Of a stretch of 64,000 nucleotides of DNA, positions 1 to 19,911 are shown in pieces. The DNA is taken from assembly GCF_000011365.1 (NCBI RefSeq), contig NC_004463.1, positions 5,938,001-6,002,000 of the forward strand. The letters are read 5' to 3'. Position numbers and translations under genes: made by a program. Positions within the stretch are counted from its first letter, which is position 1. The number at the start of each line of letters is the position of its first letter. The notes below the pieces were generated by a model. That model was not told the origin of the DNA and searched no databases. It saw only the letters and a list, made by a program, of their open reading frames with translations. Origin of the DNA: Bradyrhizobium diazoefficiens USDA 110. GTDB taxonomy: Bacteria; Pseudomonadota; Alphaproteobacteria; Rhizobiales; Xanthobacteraceae.

Positions 1-178
<178 letters not shown>

Positions 179-218
179 TTGACTCTCCGTTCAATCGTCA
201 GCTTGAGACCGACGACAA

Positions 219-2291
<2,073 letters not shown>

Positions 2292-2324
2292 GGGTCGTTC
2301 CTTGCGAGTCCGAGTGTGTCGCCG

Positions 2325-2810
<486 letters not shown>

Positions 2811-3182
2811 TTACTTCGGACGCTTGGCGCCGTACTTCGAACGACGCTGCTTACGGTTCTTGACGCCCTGGGTATCCAGAACGCCGCGGAGGATGTGGTA
2901 GCGCACGCCGGGCAAGTCCTTGACGCGGCCGCCGCGGATCATGACCACCGAGTGCTCCTGGAGGTTATGGCCCTCGCCGGGGATGTAGCCGATCACCTCG
3001 AAGCCGTTGGTCAGGCGCACCTTGGCAACCTTACGAAGCGCCGAGTTCGGCTTCTTCGGGGTCGTGGTGTAGACGCGGGTGCAAACACCACGCTTCTGAG
3101 GCGACTGCTGCAGCGCCGGCACCTTCTTGCGCGACTTCTGCACTTCCCGCGGTTGAGCGATCAGCTGGTTGATCGTCGGCAT
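2811..3182 (-). CDS. rpsL: 30S ribosomal protein S12
   Basis: Decoding-centre protein and the target of streptomycin-resistance mutations. I start the gene at the ATG complement at 3180-3182, giving 123 residues beginning [13 protein letters not shown], the usual S12 N-terminus. The frame is open upstream, but a longer start would add 44 basic, low-complexity residues absent from the family. The conserved [12 protein letters not shown] and [13 protein letters not shown] segments are present. Lys at the streptomycin-sensitive position in TTPKKPNS is retained, so the sequence shows no obvious streptomycin resistance. First gene of the str operon. Confidence 0.98.
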   Translation of the reverse strand: MPTINQLIAQPREVQKSRKKVPALQQSPQKRGVCTRVYTTTPKKPNSALRKVAKVRLTNGFEVIGYIPGEGHNLQEHSVVMIRGGRVKDLPGVRYHILRGVLDTQGVKNRKQRRSKYGAKRPK

Positions 3183-3869
3183 CCTGGCCTTACCCTTTGT
3201 TCTGCCGCGGCCCCTTCCGGGTCCGCTGTCTTGCCGCGGCCCGTTGCCGGAACCGCAAATTCGTTTCGAGCCACCCGCTCGATGGGCCCGCCTTCCGCGG
3301 AACAATCCGCACAAAGCGAAATTGCGCCAACCGCTCCATCACCGAGCGGAAAGCGTTACGACGCCACAGAGGACCGCAGTTTCCGGGTCAATCAGCGTAA
3401 AGCTGTGGCCCGCGCACTGAGGTCATGCATCCGAATTCGATCTCAAGAGAACAAGCTCAAGAGAACTAGAATCGCACTGGCATTGCCTAGCTATGATCGA
3501 CAGCGTTTGAGCGGCATTCGTCGAGGTTGGTGCCCGTCTTCAACGACCCCTTGTGGATGTAATCCTTGGGGATCAACGGGTGGCCCGTTCCGACGTTGGC
3601 GATGCTCACCGCCTGTCGTTAAGTGAGGCGCTTTCTATAAGTGGGAATCGATCAAGTCAAGGCGAAACGACAGTCACAAAGCGCTTCTCGCGCCTATGGA
3701 ATTCGCCCGTTTGCCACCCTCACCGCGCTTCCACGATGTGGGAACGACGAGCCCATTCCGCTAGCCCTAGATCTATTTGTGCCCGGGTGAAATATACTTT
3801 TATAACCCGCGCTAAGGCTTTTTTTCCGGTTGATGCGTCAAACTGCCGCCTTCGGCGGGGATTGGCGCC
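3183..3869. other. 687-base intergenic region between divergent rpsL and a flavoprotein gene
   Basis: No convincing coding sequence. The open frames here have no family resemblance and run across both sides. It holds the candidate str operon promoter (listed separately at 3634-3661), which leaves a leader of roughly 440 bases before rpsL. It also contains an AT-richer stretch near 3770-3830 that probably drives the plus-strand gene at 3870. I could not pick a clear -35/-10 pair there. Confidence 0.6.
3634..3661 (-). promoter_or_regulatory. Candidate sigma-70 promoter of the str operon
   Basis: On the minus strand CTTGAC (3661-3656) is followed after 16 bases by TATAGA (3639-3634). This fits the alphaproteobacterial housekeeping consensus well. 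Transcription would begin near 3627, giving a leader of about 440 bases before rpsL. No other pair as good was seen closer to the gene. Confidence 0.5.
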
Positions 3870-5117
3870 ATGCGGTACACCGACATTGCCATTATCGGCG
3901 GGGGATTGTCCGGCTCAACCGCCGCCGCAATGCTCGGCCGCGCCGGCATTTCGACGGTGCTGATCGATCCGCATGAGAGCTATCCGGCGGACTTTCGAGT
4001 CGAAAAACTCAGCGGCCACGAGCAGATCGAGCGATTCCTGAAGACCGGAATCGCAGAATCAGTGCTGCGCCGCGCGACCTTTGCCGGCGAGAACTGGATC
4101 GCCCGATTCGGCCGCCTGCTCGACAAGGCGCCGAGCCGGCAGTTCAACATCCTCTACGATTCGCTGGTCAACGCCGTCCGCGACGAAATCCCTGCCACCG
4201 TCGAGCGCGTCTGCGCCAAGGCCCTGGCGGTCGAGACCAGTCCGGAGCGGCAGAAGATCACGCTCGCCAACGACGAGACGATCTCGGCCCGTCTGGTCGT
4301 GCTCGCCAACGGCCTGAACGTCGGCCTGCGCCACCAGCTCGGCATCGCCCGCAAGGTCGTCAGCGCCTGCCATTCGATCTCGATCGGGTTCGACGTGATG
4401 CCGGCCGGCCGGGCCTCGTTCGATTTTCCGGCGCTGACCTATTTCTCGGAGCGGCCGAGCGACCGCACCCCCTACATCTCGCTGTTTCCGGTCGGCACGC
4501 GGATGCGCGCCAATCTGTTCGTCTACCGAAGCTTCGACGATCCCTGGCTGCACGAGCTGCGCCGTGCACCAGCTGAGACGCTGGACACCACCCTGCCCCG
4601 GCTCAAGCGCATCACCGGCGCCTTCGACATCCCCGGTGAGCTGAAGGTCCGCCCGGTCGATTTGTACGTGAACGACCCTCGCGGCCAGCCCGGAATCGTG
4701 CTGGTCGGGGATGCCTTCGCGACCTCGTGCCCCGTCGCCGGCACCGGCTGCGACAAGGTCTTCACCGATGTCGAGCGGCTCTGCAACGTCTACATCCCGC
4801 AGTGGCTTTCCGCCGACGGGATGAGTGCGGCCAAGATCGCCGGCTTCTACGCCGATCCGGTCAAGCAAGCTTGCGATCAATGGTCGGCGGCGAAGGCGTT
4901 CGACTTCCGCTCAGTCTCGATCGCGACGAGCCCTTACTGGACGGCGCAGCGCTGGGCGCGCTTCATCGCCTGGTCGGCTCAAGGGCTGCTGCGGCCGCTT
5001 GGAGGAGCGTTCCATCTGGAGCCGAACTTCCTCGGTCACTCCTCCTCGTCGTCCTCGTCCTCATCATCCTCGAGGTCGTCTTCATCCTCGTCATCGTCGC
5101 TGTCGTCGTCGGCCTGA
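3870..5117 (+). CDS. FAD-dependent monooxygenase/halogenase-like oxidoreductase
   Basis: Flavoprotein of 415 residues. The FAD-binding GGGLSGSTAA motif is at residues 10-20. A second FAD motif, LVGDAFATSCPVAGTGC, lies around residues 277-293. The layout is that of the tryptophan-halogenase/geranylgeranyl-reductase-like monooxygenase superfamily; the substrate is unknown. The last ~27 residues are almost all serine. This tail is encoded opposite the Asp/Glu-rich C-terminus of the convergent ABC exporter gene (overlap 5036-5117), so it is probably a by-product of the antisense overlap and not a selected domain. It may belong with the exporter and the oxidase-methyltransferase fusion next door as a small-molecule locus (inference). 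Confidence 0.8.
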   Translation: MRYTDIAIIGGGLSGSTAAAMLGRAGISTVLIDPHESYPADFRVEKLSGHEQIERFLKTGIAESVLRRATFAGENWIARFGRLLDKAPSRQFNILYDSLVNAVRDEIPATVERVCAKALAVETSPERQKITLANDETISARLVVLANGLNVGLRHQLGIARKVVSACHSISIGFDVMPAGRASFDFPALTYFSERPSDRTPYISLFPVGTRMRANLFVYRSFDDPWLHELRRAPAETLDTTLPRLKRITGAFDIPGELKVRPVDLYVNDPRGQPGIVLVGDAFATSCPVAGTGCDKVFTDVERLCNVYIPQWLSADGMSAAKIAGFYADPVKQACDQWSAAKAFDFRSVSIATSPYWTAQRWARFIAWSAQGLLRPLGGAFHLEPNFLGHSSSSSSSSSSSRSSSSSSSSLSSSA

Positions 5118-7063
5118 GCCACAGCGCCATGCGGCTGGTGGATCTGGTCGTTCCACAGCTTGCGATAGGTACCGTTCCTGGCGAGCAGTTCGGCATGCGA
5201 CCCGCGCTCGATCGCCCTGCCCCCTGAAATCACGATGATCTCGTCCATCTCGACCACCGAGGTCAGGCGGTGGGTCGACCAGATCATGGTGCGGCCCTTG
5301 GCGACCTTGAGCAACGTGCGGTTGATCGCGGCCTCCGTGGTCTGGTCGAGCGCCGAGGTGGCTTCGTCCAGCAGCAGCACGGACGGGTTGCGGATGATCG
5401 CGCGCGCGATCGCGATGCGCTGGCGCTGGCCGCCCGACAGAGTATCGCCGCGCTCGCCGACCGGCGTGTCGTAGCGTTGCGGCAGGCTCATGATGTAGCG
5501 ATGGATCTCGGCCTTCTTGGCCGCCTCCTCCACCTCCGCGTCGGTCGCGCCCTCCTTGCCGAGCCGGATGTTCTCGCGGATCGACATGTTGAACAGCATG
5601 TTCTCCTGGAACACCACCGCCATGCTCCGGCGCAGCGAATCCAGCGTCACCTTGCGGACGTCGACGCCGTCGATGGTGACGCGCCCCTCGTCGGGCACGT
5701 AGAGCCGCAGGATCAGGTTGAGCAGCGTGCTCTTGCCGGAGCCCGAGGGGCCGACGATGGCGATGCTCTTGCCGACATTGAGCTTGAGGCTGAGATTGTC
5801 CAGCACCGGCGTCTGGCTGCCTTCGTACTGGAAGGTGACGCGGTCGAAGGTGATGTCGTGGGTAATGCGCGGCAGATCGGGCGCGCCGGCACGATCGGCC
5901 CCGCGCGTCGGCTCGTCGAGCAGCTCCTGGATGTGCCGGATCGCGGCGGCCGAGGAGATCGACACCGGGATGAAATGCATCACATGGGCGATGTTGTAGG
6001 AGACCTCCCAGAACGCGCTCTCGAAGGTGACGAAGGTGCCGATGGTGATCTGGCCCTTGGTCGCCAGATACGCACCGATTGCCAGCACAACGAGATGCAG
6101 GAGCAGCACCGAGATGGTGACCGTCCGCTCCACCATGGTCGACAGGAACGCGGCTGAGGCGATCCTGTTGCGGGTTTCGTCGTTGCGGAAGGTGAAGAAG
6201 CCGAACATCCGGCGTTGTAGGCTGAACGCCTTGATCACGGCCTGCGCCGCCACGTTCTCCTGCACCATGCCGAGCAGCGCGGATTCATTGAGCTTCTGCT
6301 CGTAATTGGCCTGCACCGCCTTCGGCGTGAGCATGCGCGGCCCGATCAGCGTGATCGGAAAGACCAAGAGCGCGACCACCGCGAGCTGCCAGTTCAGGAA
6401 CACCATCAGGATGATGCCGGCGAACAACTCCAGGAACGGCAGCGCCGCGCTGTTGGCGAAGGTCTTGACCGAGCCCTCGAAGGCCGCGAGGTCGACGGAA
6501 AAGCGCGACAGGATCTCGCCGCGCTTGGTGCGGCCGAAATAGGCCGCCGGCAGGTCCTGGACGTGCTCGAACAGGTGCTTGCGGACGTCGGAGATGATGC
6601 AGGCCGCGAGCCGCGCATCCCAGCGCTCATACCAGACCGCCACGATCGAGGTGAAGATGCCGGCGGCCGCGAGCACGCCGAGGATCTTGTACAGCGCCTG
6701 GAAATCCTCCTCGCCGAGCGCGTCGTCGATCAAGAACTTCAGGCTGAGCGGCATGATGACGTTGAACAGCGTCTCGACGACGACGCCGAACGCCACGAAC
6801 GACAGCATCCGCTTGTAGTTGGCCAGATAGGGCTTGACGAAACCCAGGATGGTGGCGAGCGCGCCGGCGGCCTCGCGCGCGGTAAAGACGACGAGGTCCT
6901 CGTCCTCGTCGTCGTCATCGAGCTCCAGCTCGTCATCCTCCTCGCCTTCGTCGTCCTCGTCGTCTTCGAGGTCCGGCTTGGCGGTGGGGGCAAGCTTGTC
7001 GAGCTCGGCCGCCTCTTCCACGGGGGGCTTCTGTTTGTCGGGAGAAGGAGGCTTGGACGCCAT
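5036..7063 (-). CDS. ABC exporter (fused permease and ATPase) with acidic N- and C-terminal tails
   Basis: Half-transporter of 675 residues that should work as a homodimer in the inner membrane. A membrane domain (about residues 75-370) precedes the ATPase. Walker [10 protein letters not shown] is near 437-445, the signature [10 protein letters not shown] near 541, and Walker [13 protein letters not shown] near 560, all intact. Unusual features are an acidic stretch at about residues 32-56 and a C-terminal tail of some 25 residues made almost only of Asp and Glu. The substrate cannot be told from sequence; related exporters carry lipids, glycans or peptides. It converges with the flavin monooxygenase and overlaps it by 82 bases. 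The upstream neighbour is the oxidase-methyltransferase fusion on the same strand. Confidence 0.88.
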   Translation of the reverse strand: MASKPPSPDKQKPPVEEAAELDKLAPTAKPDLEDDEDDEGEEDDELELDDDDEDEDLVVFTAREAAGALATILGFVKPYLANYKRMLSFVAFGVVVETLFNVIMPLSLKFLIDDALGEEDFQALYKILGVLAAAGIFTSIVAVWYERWDARLAACIISDVRKHLFEHVQDLPAAYFGRTKRGEILSRFSVDLAAFEGSVKTFANSAALPFLELFAGIILMVFLNWQLAVVALLVFPITLIGPRMLTPKAVQANYEQKLNESALLGMVQENVAAQAVIKAFSLQRRMFGFFTFRNDETRNRIASAAFLSTMVERTVTISVLLLHLVVLAIGAYLATKGQITIGTFVTFESAFWEVSYNIAHVMHFIPVSISSAAAIRHIQELLDEPTRGADRAGAPDLPRITHDITFDRVTFQYEGSQTPVLDNLSLKLNVGKSIAIVGPSGSGKSTLLNLILRLYVPDEGRVTIDGVDVRKVTLDSLRRSMAVVFQENMLFNMSIRENIRLGKEGATDAEVEEAAKKAEIHRYIMSLPQRYDTPVGERGDTLSGGQRQRIAIARAIIRNPSVLLLDEATSALDQTTEAAINRTLLKVAKGRTMIWSTHRLTSVVEMDEIIVISGGRAIERGSHAELLARNGTYRKLWNDQIHQPHGAVAQADDDSDDDEDEDDLEDDEDEDDEEE

Positions 7064-7196
7064 GAAACCAACGGATGCTGACGGCCGGCATGACCGCAGA
7101 GAAAGCAGGAAATAGCGGCAACCGCTATTGCACTGATTCTATGCGATCAGAATGAATTCGGCAAAGCAATTGGCGAATCCGGTCCGATCGTTGCGG

Positions 7197-9257
7197 CTAG
7201 TCGTCGTCCTCGTTTTCGACCTTGTCGAAGAAGGAGTAGCGCAGACTGTCGGCGTCGGCGTACCACTGGCCCGGCCCCTTGTTGGCGGCGAGCGTCGCCT
7301 CCCAGAGCGCATCGGTGCAGTCCCTGCGGTGCATCGACAGATCGAACCCATTGCCGAAGAACAGTTCGGACCATTCCCACCAGGTGCCGAGCTTCTTGAC
7401 CCCGCGCAGGAGGTCGTAGCGGTCGATCACGGCCGAGGCCATGTCCGAGGTGATCGAGCCGAACACGAGGCCGGTCTTGACGACGCGGTTGAGCTCGCGG
7501 ATCGCGCGGACCACCTGCTTCGGGGAAACGTGGCAAAGACTGGTCTCGAACACGAAGTCGAAGGCGCCGTCCTTGAACGGCATGTCGGTGATCGAGCCGA
7601 GCTTGTTGTATTTCTTCAGCGCCTTCGGCGTTTTGGCGTGGATGGCGCGGTTGTTCTCGATGCCGAAGGCATCGATGCCTCGCTCGCGCAGCGCGCCGAC
7701 CAGCTCGCCACTGGCCGAGCCCGCGATCAGCAGCTTCGCGCCCTTGGCCTTGCCCCAGACGATACCGATCAGCTTGGTGAGGTAATCGGGATCGGTGAAA
7801 TGGCGCCATGCCTCGCTATAGGGGCCGAGGCCGCGATAGTTCTCGAAATAGTCGCGATCGATCCTGTCGGAGAGCGGCTTGTCGTCCTGCGCGCGCTCGC
7901 GGCGCAGGCGCATCATCTCGGTGAGGATAATGTCGGTCGCCGCGTCCGAGGAGTCGAGCAAGCCGTTCAGCGTCGAGTCGAACAGATAGTCGCCGACCAC
8001 GACGATGCCGGGATGCTCCTTCGGCTCGGGCCGGTGGTTGGTCATGACGTCGCGCACCGGCAGGCCGCCGGGAATCGCGTTCACCGACGACAGCCAGCGG
8101 TGGATCTTGCCTTCCATGAAATGCGCGCGCGCATCGCCGAGCGAGGCCGGCAGCGATTTCAGCGCGGCGTCGATCAACTCCTGGTCCGACAGGTTGGCGA
8201 AGGCCAGCGCGTCGGAGCCGGGAATGAGCCAGTTCAACACGCCGTGCTTGCCGACGTCGTGGCGCGCGCCCTCATTGTAGACGCAGCAACCGCCGAAGGC
8301 CTCCGACATGAACCAGGCGCCGGCAATCTTGTCGCCCCAGAACGGCGTGTCGAACAGGATCGAGACGCGCAGATAATGCGCCGGACGGTCGAAATACGAG
8401 ACGTGCTTGACCATCGACTTGCGGAGCTGCTCGCCTTCCCAGCCCATGGTCGCGAGCCAGGAATGCGGCAGGCAGACCAGCACGAGATCGAAATCGCGCG
8501 TCTCCGGCCCCTTGCCGTTCATCATCTTGAGCTGGTAGCGGCCGGTCGGCGCCTTGCCGACGGCGAGCACGCGGTGATTGAGCTGGATGTCGGCATTGAC
8601 CTCCGACTGCAGGCACTCGATCAACTGCTCGTTGCCGTTCTGGATCGAATAGAGGCCGATATAGCCGTCGACATCCATCAGGTAGTTCTTGAGCGCGTTG
8701 AGGCCATTGGTGTTGTGGCTCTCGGTCGCGATGTCGGAGCGCGCCATCACCTTGAAGAAGCGCTTTGCGGTCTCGTCCTCGACCTCCTCGTCGAGCACCT
8801 GCTCGGCGGTCTTGTAGGCCCAGGGATTCTCGTTGTCGTGCGCGCCGACGCCCTCGTAATATTCGATCGGCGACATCGCCTCGGTGCAGCGCTTGCGGAA
8901 CGCCTCGATCGCGGCCGCGGTCTTGGCGCCATATTTGCGGCGCATGCCCGGCACGTCGTTCAGCAGCTCGCCGCCGAACTGCACCTGCTCGGCATCCATC
9001 GGAATGGTCTGAAGCCCGAAATGCTGGATCAGCTCGCGCAGCGGATCCGGACCGGTCATCGAGTAGTCGTAGATCTCGGCAACGCCGGCCTCGTACATCG
9101 CCGGCGCCGAATCGAATTTGCGGGTGACGATCTTGCCGCCGAGCCGATCGGACGCCTCGTAGATGGTGACGCGGCAGAGGTCGCCGAGCTTACGCTTCAG
9201 ATACCAGGCGCTCATCAGCCCGCCGGGGCCGCCGCCTACGATTGCGAGATCAAGCAT
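7197..9257 (-). CDS. FAD-dependent amine-oxidase-like protein fused to a SAM methyltransferase
   Basis: Two-domain protein of 686 residues. The N-terminal ~440 residues are a flavin amine oxidase/protoporphyrinogen-oxidase-like domain. It shows the dinucleotide motif IVGGGPGGLMSAWYL at residues 5-19, then the YEASDRLGGK segment, and ends with a GIVVVGDYLFDST FAD motif. After a linker comes a class I methyltransferase: SAM-binding KLLIAGSASGELVGAL near 507, then a DMPFKDGAFDFVFE acidic/post-I segment. The fusion suggests a substrate that is both oxidised and methylated. It lies between rpoC and the ABC exporter, all on the minus strand. Function unknown. The start ATG at 9257 immediately precedes the flavin-binding strand, as expected. 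Confidence 0.82.
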   Translation of the reverse strand: MLDLAIVGGGPGGLMSAWYLKRKLGDLCRVTIYEASDRLGGKIVTRKFDSAPAMYEAGVAEIYDYSMTGPDPLRELIQHFGLQTIPMDAEQVQFGGELLNDVPGMRRKYGAKTAAAIEAFRKRCTEAMSPIEYYEGVGAHDNENPWAYKTAEQVLDEEVEDETAKRFFKVMARSDIATESHNTNGLNALKNYLMDVDGYIGLYSIQNGNEQLIECLQSEVNADIQLNHRVLAVGKAPTGRYQLKMMNGKGPETRDFDLVLVCLPHSWLATMGWEGEQLRKSMVKHVSYFDRPAHYLRVSILFDTPFWGDKIAGAWFMSEAFGGCCVYNEGARHDVGKHGVLNWLIPGSDALAFANLSDQELIDAALKSLPASLGDARAHFMEGKIHRWLSSVNAIPGGLPVRDVMTNHRPEPKEHPGIVVVGDYLFDSTLNGLLDSSDAATDIILTEMMRLRRERAQDDKPLSDRIDRDYFENYRGLGPYSEAWRHFTDPDYLTKLIGIVWGKAKGAKLLIAGSASGELVGALRERGIDAFGIENNRAIHAKTPKALKKYNKLGSITDMPFKDGAFDFVFETSLCHVSPKQVVRAIRELNRVVKTGLVFGSITSDMASAVIDRYDLLRGVKKLGTWWEWSELFFGNGFDLSMHRRDCTDALWEATLAANKGPGQWYADADSLRYSFFDKVENEDDD

Positions 9258-9391
9258 GTGAGTTCCGTGGTCTCCGGCCCTGCCCCCGTCACGGGACCAC
9301 CGGTCTAAACTCCCCTAGCAGAAGCGCTTTTACGCCTGAAGGAAAGATGAACAAAGGTTGATCCTGCACCGCAACAGGGAAACAAAGCAGC

Positions 9392-9419
9392 AAAAAGGCC
9401 GGCTTGCGCCGGCCTTTTC
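9392..9419 (-). terminator. Intrinsic terminator after rpoC
   Basis: Perfect inverted repeat AAAAAGGCCGGC / GCCGGCCTTTT with a four-base loop. It is flanked by A-runs and T-runs on both strands, so it could work in either direction. It starts 30 bases past the rpoC stop and separates rpoBC from the oxidase-methyltransferase gene downstream. Confidence 0.85.
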
Positions 9420-9449
9420 ATTGTCCTCGGTATTCCTACGGATGAACGA

Positions 9450-13646
<4,197 letters not shown>

Positions 13647-13740
13647 CGTCTTCTCCTCGCGTGCCGGTCGCCTCCGGCCGCAAATTCGAAAATCACTCAA
13701 GCGGGGCGCCCTGCCCTCAAGGCATTGGGAAGGGGCGCCG

Positions 13741-13766
13741 ATGCCCGGCCGCTAAAGGCCGGGCAT
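13741..13766 (-). promoter_or_regulatory. Perfect hairpin in the rpoB-rpoC spacer
   Basis: ATGCCCGGCC and GGCCGGGCAT form a 10-base-pair stem around a six-base loop, 11 bases after the rpoB stop. There is no T-run after it, so it is more likely an RNA processing, stability or partial attenuation element than a full terminator. Just beyond it toward rpoC, GGGGCGCC occurs twice as a direct repeat. Confidence 0.5.
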
Positions 13767-13777
13767 GAAAGGTCGAA

Positions 13778-17896
<4,119 letters not shown>

Positions 17897-18379
17897 CGTG
17901 GCCTCTCATTTCGTCGCCCGCTCTGGGCGCGCCGTCCAGGACGCAGCTGCCGCCGCTCCCCGGGTTGAATTTTTCGAACCCGTTTTGGGGACCAAAAATC
18001 CAGTTTCAGGCCGTCATGTCCTGAATCTGTTCTTCAGACCTTCAAAACGCAAAACGACGCGCGGGGCGCATAGGCACGCCCGCCCGTCACAACGATTGTC
18101 TTCACGGACTGCAAAAGCCCGAAATAGCCTGCTCTCCCAACGGCTTACAGGGAAATCCCGCATCCCTGCCCACCGCGCTTTCGTGCTGCCGACCCGATAT
18201 GGGGCGACAATAGTGCAGATTCGAGGGGTAAACCCTCAAATCCCCACACTTTTTCGTGTTCGGCCCGCGTCGGGACGTTCCGTCGCACGCCTTTTGCATC
18301 CGGCCCACCCTCGCGAGGGTGGACCAAGATCCCGGGCTTAGCTGATGCTCGCCCGGGATCTCGCGCCAGTAAGCGTTGC
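17897..18379. other. 483-base rplL-rpoB spacer
   Basis: No gene supported. At the rplL end it carries an 18-base perfect palindrome and an 11-base-pair stem-loop (18305-18361, listed separately). Nearer rpoB an imperfect inverted repeat GGGTTGAA / TTCGAACCC lies near 17961-17981. In other proteobacteria this spacer partly attenuates readthrough from the ribosomal protein genes into rpoB. That role fits here but is inferred. Confidence 0.55.
18305..18361 (-). terminator. Stem-loop pair after rplL (terminator or attenuator)
   Basis: Downstream of the rplL stop comes AGATCCCGGGC / GCCCGGGATCT, an 11-base-pair stem with a 13-base loop (18327-18361). It is followed by the perfect palindrome CCACCCTCGCGAGGGTGG (18305-18322). 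Neither has a strong T-run, which suits partial attenuation between rplJL and rpoBC better than complete termination. Confidence 0.5.
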
Positions 18380-18757
18380 TTACTTGAGCTCGACCTTCGC
18401 GCCAGCCTTCTCGAGCTGGACCTTGATCTTCTCGGCCTCGTCCTTGTTCACGCCTTCCTTGACAGGCTTCGGCGCGCCCTCGACGAGGTCCTTTGCTTCC
18501 TTCAGGCCGAGGCCGGTGATGGCGCGAACTTCCTTGATGACCTCGATCTTCTTCTCGCCGGCGCTGGCGAGGACGACCGTGAACTCGGTCTTCTCTTCCG
18601 CCGGAGCGGCGGCAGCGCCACCACCAGCCGGGCCGGCCACGGCGACAGCCGCGGCAGCCGAAACGCCCCACTTCTCTTCGAGGAGCTTCGCAAGTTCGGC
18701 AGCTTCGAGCACGGTGAGGCTCGAGAGGTCGTCAACGATCTTCTGCAAGTCAGCCAT
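18380..18757 (-). CDS. rplL: 50S ribosomal protein L7/L12
   Basis: Stalk protein that recruits translation factors, 125 residues. It has the N-terminal dimerisation helix ([19 protein letters not shown]), an Ala/Pro/Gly-rich hinge around residues 38-55, and the conserved C-terminal domain with [21 protein letters not shown]. It starts 54 bases after the rplJ stop in the usual rplJ-rplL pair. Confidence 0.98.
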
Positions 18758-18811
18758 TGTTCAGTTTCCTTACGTGTAAGTCTGGTTCGGGTTTGAGTTT
18801 TGCGAAGGGCG

Positions 18812-19330
18812 TCAGGCCGCTTCGCCCTTTGAGGCATGAGCCTGGATGACACGCGCGAGCTTGCCCGCGGGCGCGTTGGCGAGCTGAGCGAGCTTGGTCG
18901 CCGGGGCCACAATCAGGCCGACGATCTTGCCGCGCAGTTCGTCAAGCGACGGCAGCGAGGCAAGCGCCTTCACGCCGTCGACATTCAGGACGGTCTTCCC
19001 CATCGAGCCGCCGACGATGACGAACTTTTCGTTCGCCTTGGCGAATTCGATGGCGACCTTTGGCGCCGCTACCGGATCGTTCGAAGTGGCGATCACGGTC
19101 GGCCCCTTCAGCATGGGGCCGATGGCAACGACGTCAGTGCCTTCAAGAGCAATTTTGGCGAGACGGTTCTTCGAGACCTTCACCGAGGCACCCGCCTGCT
19201 TCATCTGCTGGCGCAGCTTCTGCATCTGGGCGACGGTGAGGCCGGAATATTGAGCAACGACCGCGACGCTCGTGGTCTTGAAGACCCCATTGAGCTGTTC
19301 GACCGCTTCTTTTTTTGCCGCTCGTTCCAC
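18812..19330 (-). CDS. rplJ: 50S ribosomal protein L10
   Basis: Stalk base protein that anchors L7/L12 dimers, 172 residues from a GTG start at 19330 ([14 protein letters not shown]). I prefer this start because GGAAAGAG lies at good spacing before it and because 172 residues is the usual length. An ATG at 19357 would add nine residues but lacks a clear ribosome-binding site. The [15 protein letters not shown] segment and alanine-rich C-terminal helix that binds L7/L12 are intact. L10 usually represses its own mRNA through a leader structure; the long upstream region has room for one. Confidence 0.95.
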   Translation of the reverse strand: MERAAKKEAVEQLNGVFKTTSVAVVAQYSGLTVAQMQKLRQQMKQAGASVKVSKNRLAKIALEGTDVVAIGPMLKGPTVIATSNDPVAAPKVAIEFAKANEKFVIVGGSMGKTVLNVDGVKALASLPSLDELRGKIVGLIVAPATKLAQLANAPAGKLARVIQAHASKGEAA

Positions 19331-19911
19331 AGCAAGCTCTTTCCGGTTGGCGGTCATCGCGAAAGCGGGACCGCCGGGTTGCACCCATCGTCCCGCCCAA
19401 ACCTGAACCTCAGGGGGCAAACCCTTCGGACACGCCGGGCAAGACGACAATTCAAAGCCTGCCCTCCGGGAACCCGCTAGAGCCCACGGCGTGTCGAGGT
19501 CCGAACCAGACCCGTTCCGCAAGCCAGCCCTTAAAGCTGGATGCGAAGTGAAATCCGGTCTTCACCCGTCTATGCAGGCCATGCGATTAAGCCGTTGAGA
19601 AATCGAAATTTCCCGCGGGCGCCTGCAGTCTTGGACAGGACAAGGTCAGCCGGCGAACCGCCCGACCCCTGCCCGCATTCCACCAACCGACGGGTTTTCC
19701 TTCCTTTTCCGGCAAATCCTTGCGGACGTCCTGAAAAGGAATGATCTCCTGTCTTGTCGGGTTTTCGGAATGCGTGCACGAACGCGCCAGCCGAGGCCGG
19801 CACGTCCGGAGGCGGTTCTTTAACCGCTCCGGGCCTGCTTGCCAAGAGCAAAATTCACACCAGTTCCAATCCGTTGCCGGGCGGGCTTGAGATGGCCCAA
19901 CAAGGACCGAT
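19331..19911. other. 581-base spacer upstream of rplJ
   Basis: Holds no supported gene. It must contain the end of the 2-hydroxyacid dehydrogenase transcript, the rplJ promoter and the rplJ leader. A hairpin with a GCGGTT / AACCGC stem and CTTT loop (19808-19830) lies about 80 bases past the dehydrogenase stop and may end that transcript. I looked for a CTTGAC-type promoter toward rplJ and found only weak candidates, so none is listed. Confidence 0.5.

Noticed and set aside
4990..5117. A real serine-rich cell-surface domain on the flavoprotein
   Set aside because: The serines coincide exactly with the antisense of the exporter's Asp/Glu codons and the protein has no signal peptide.
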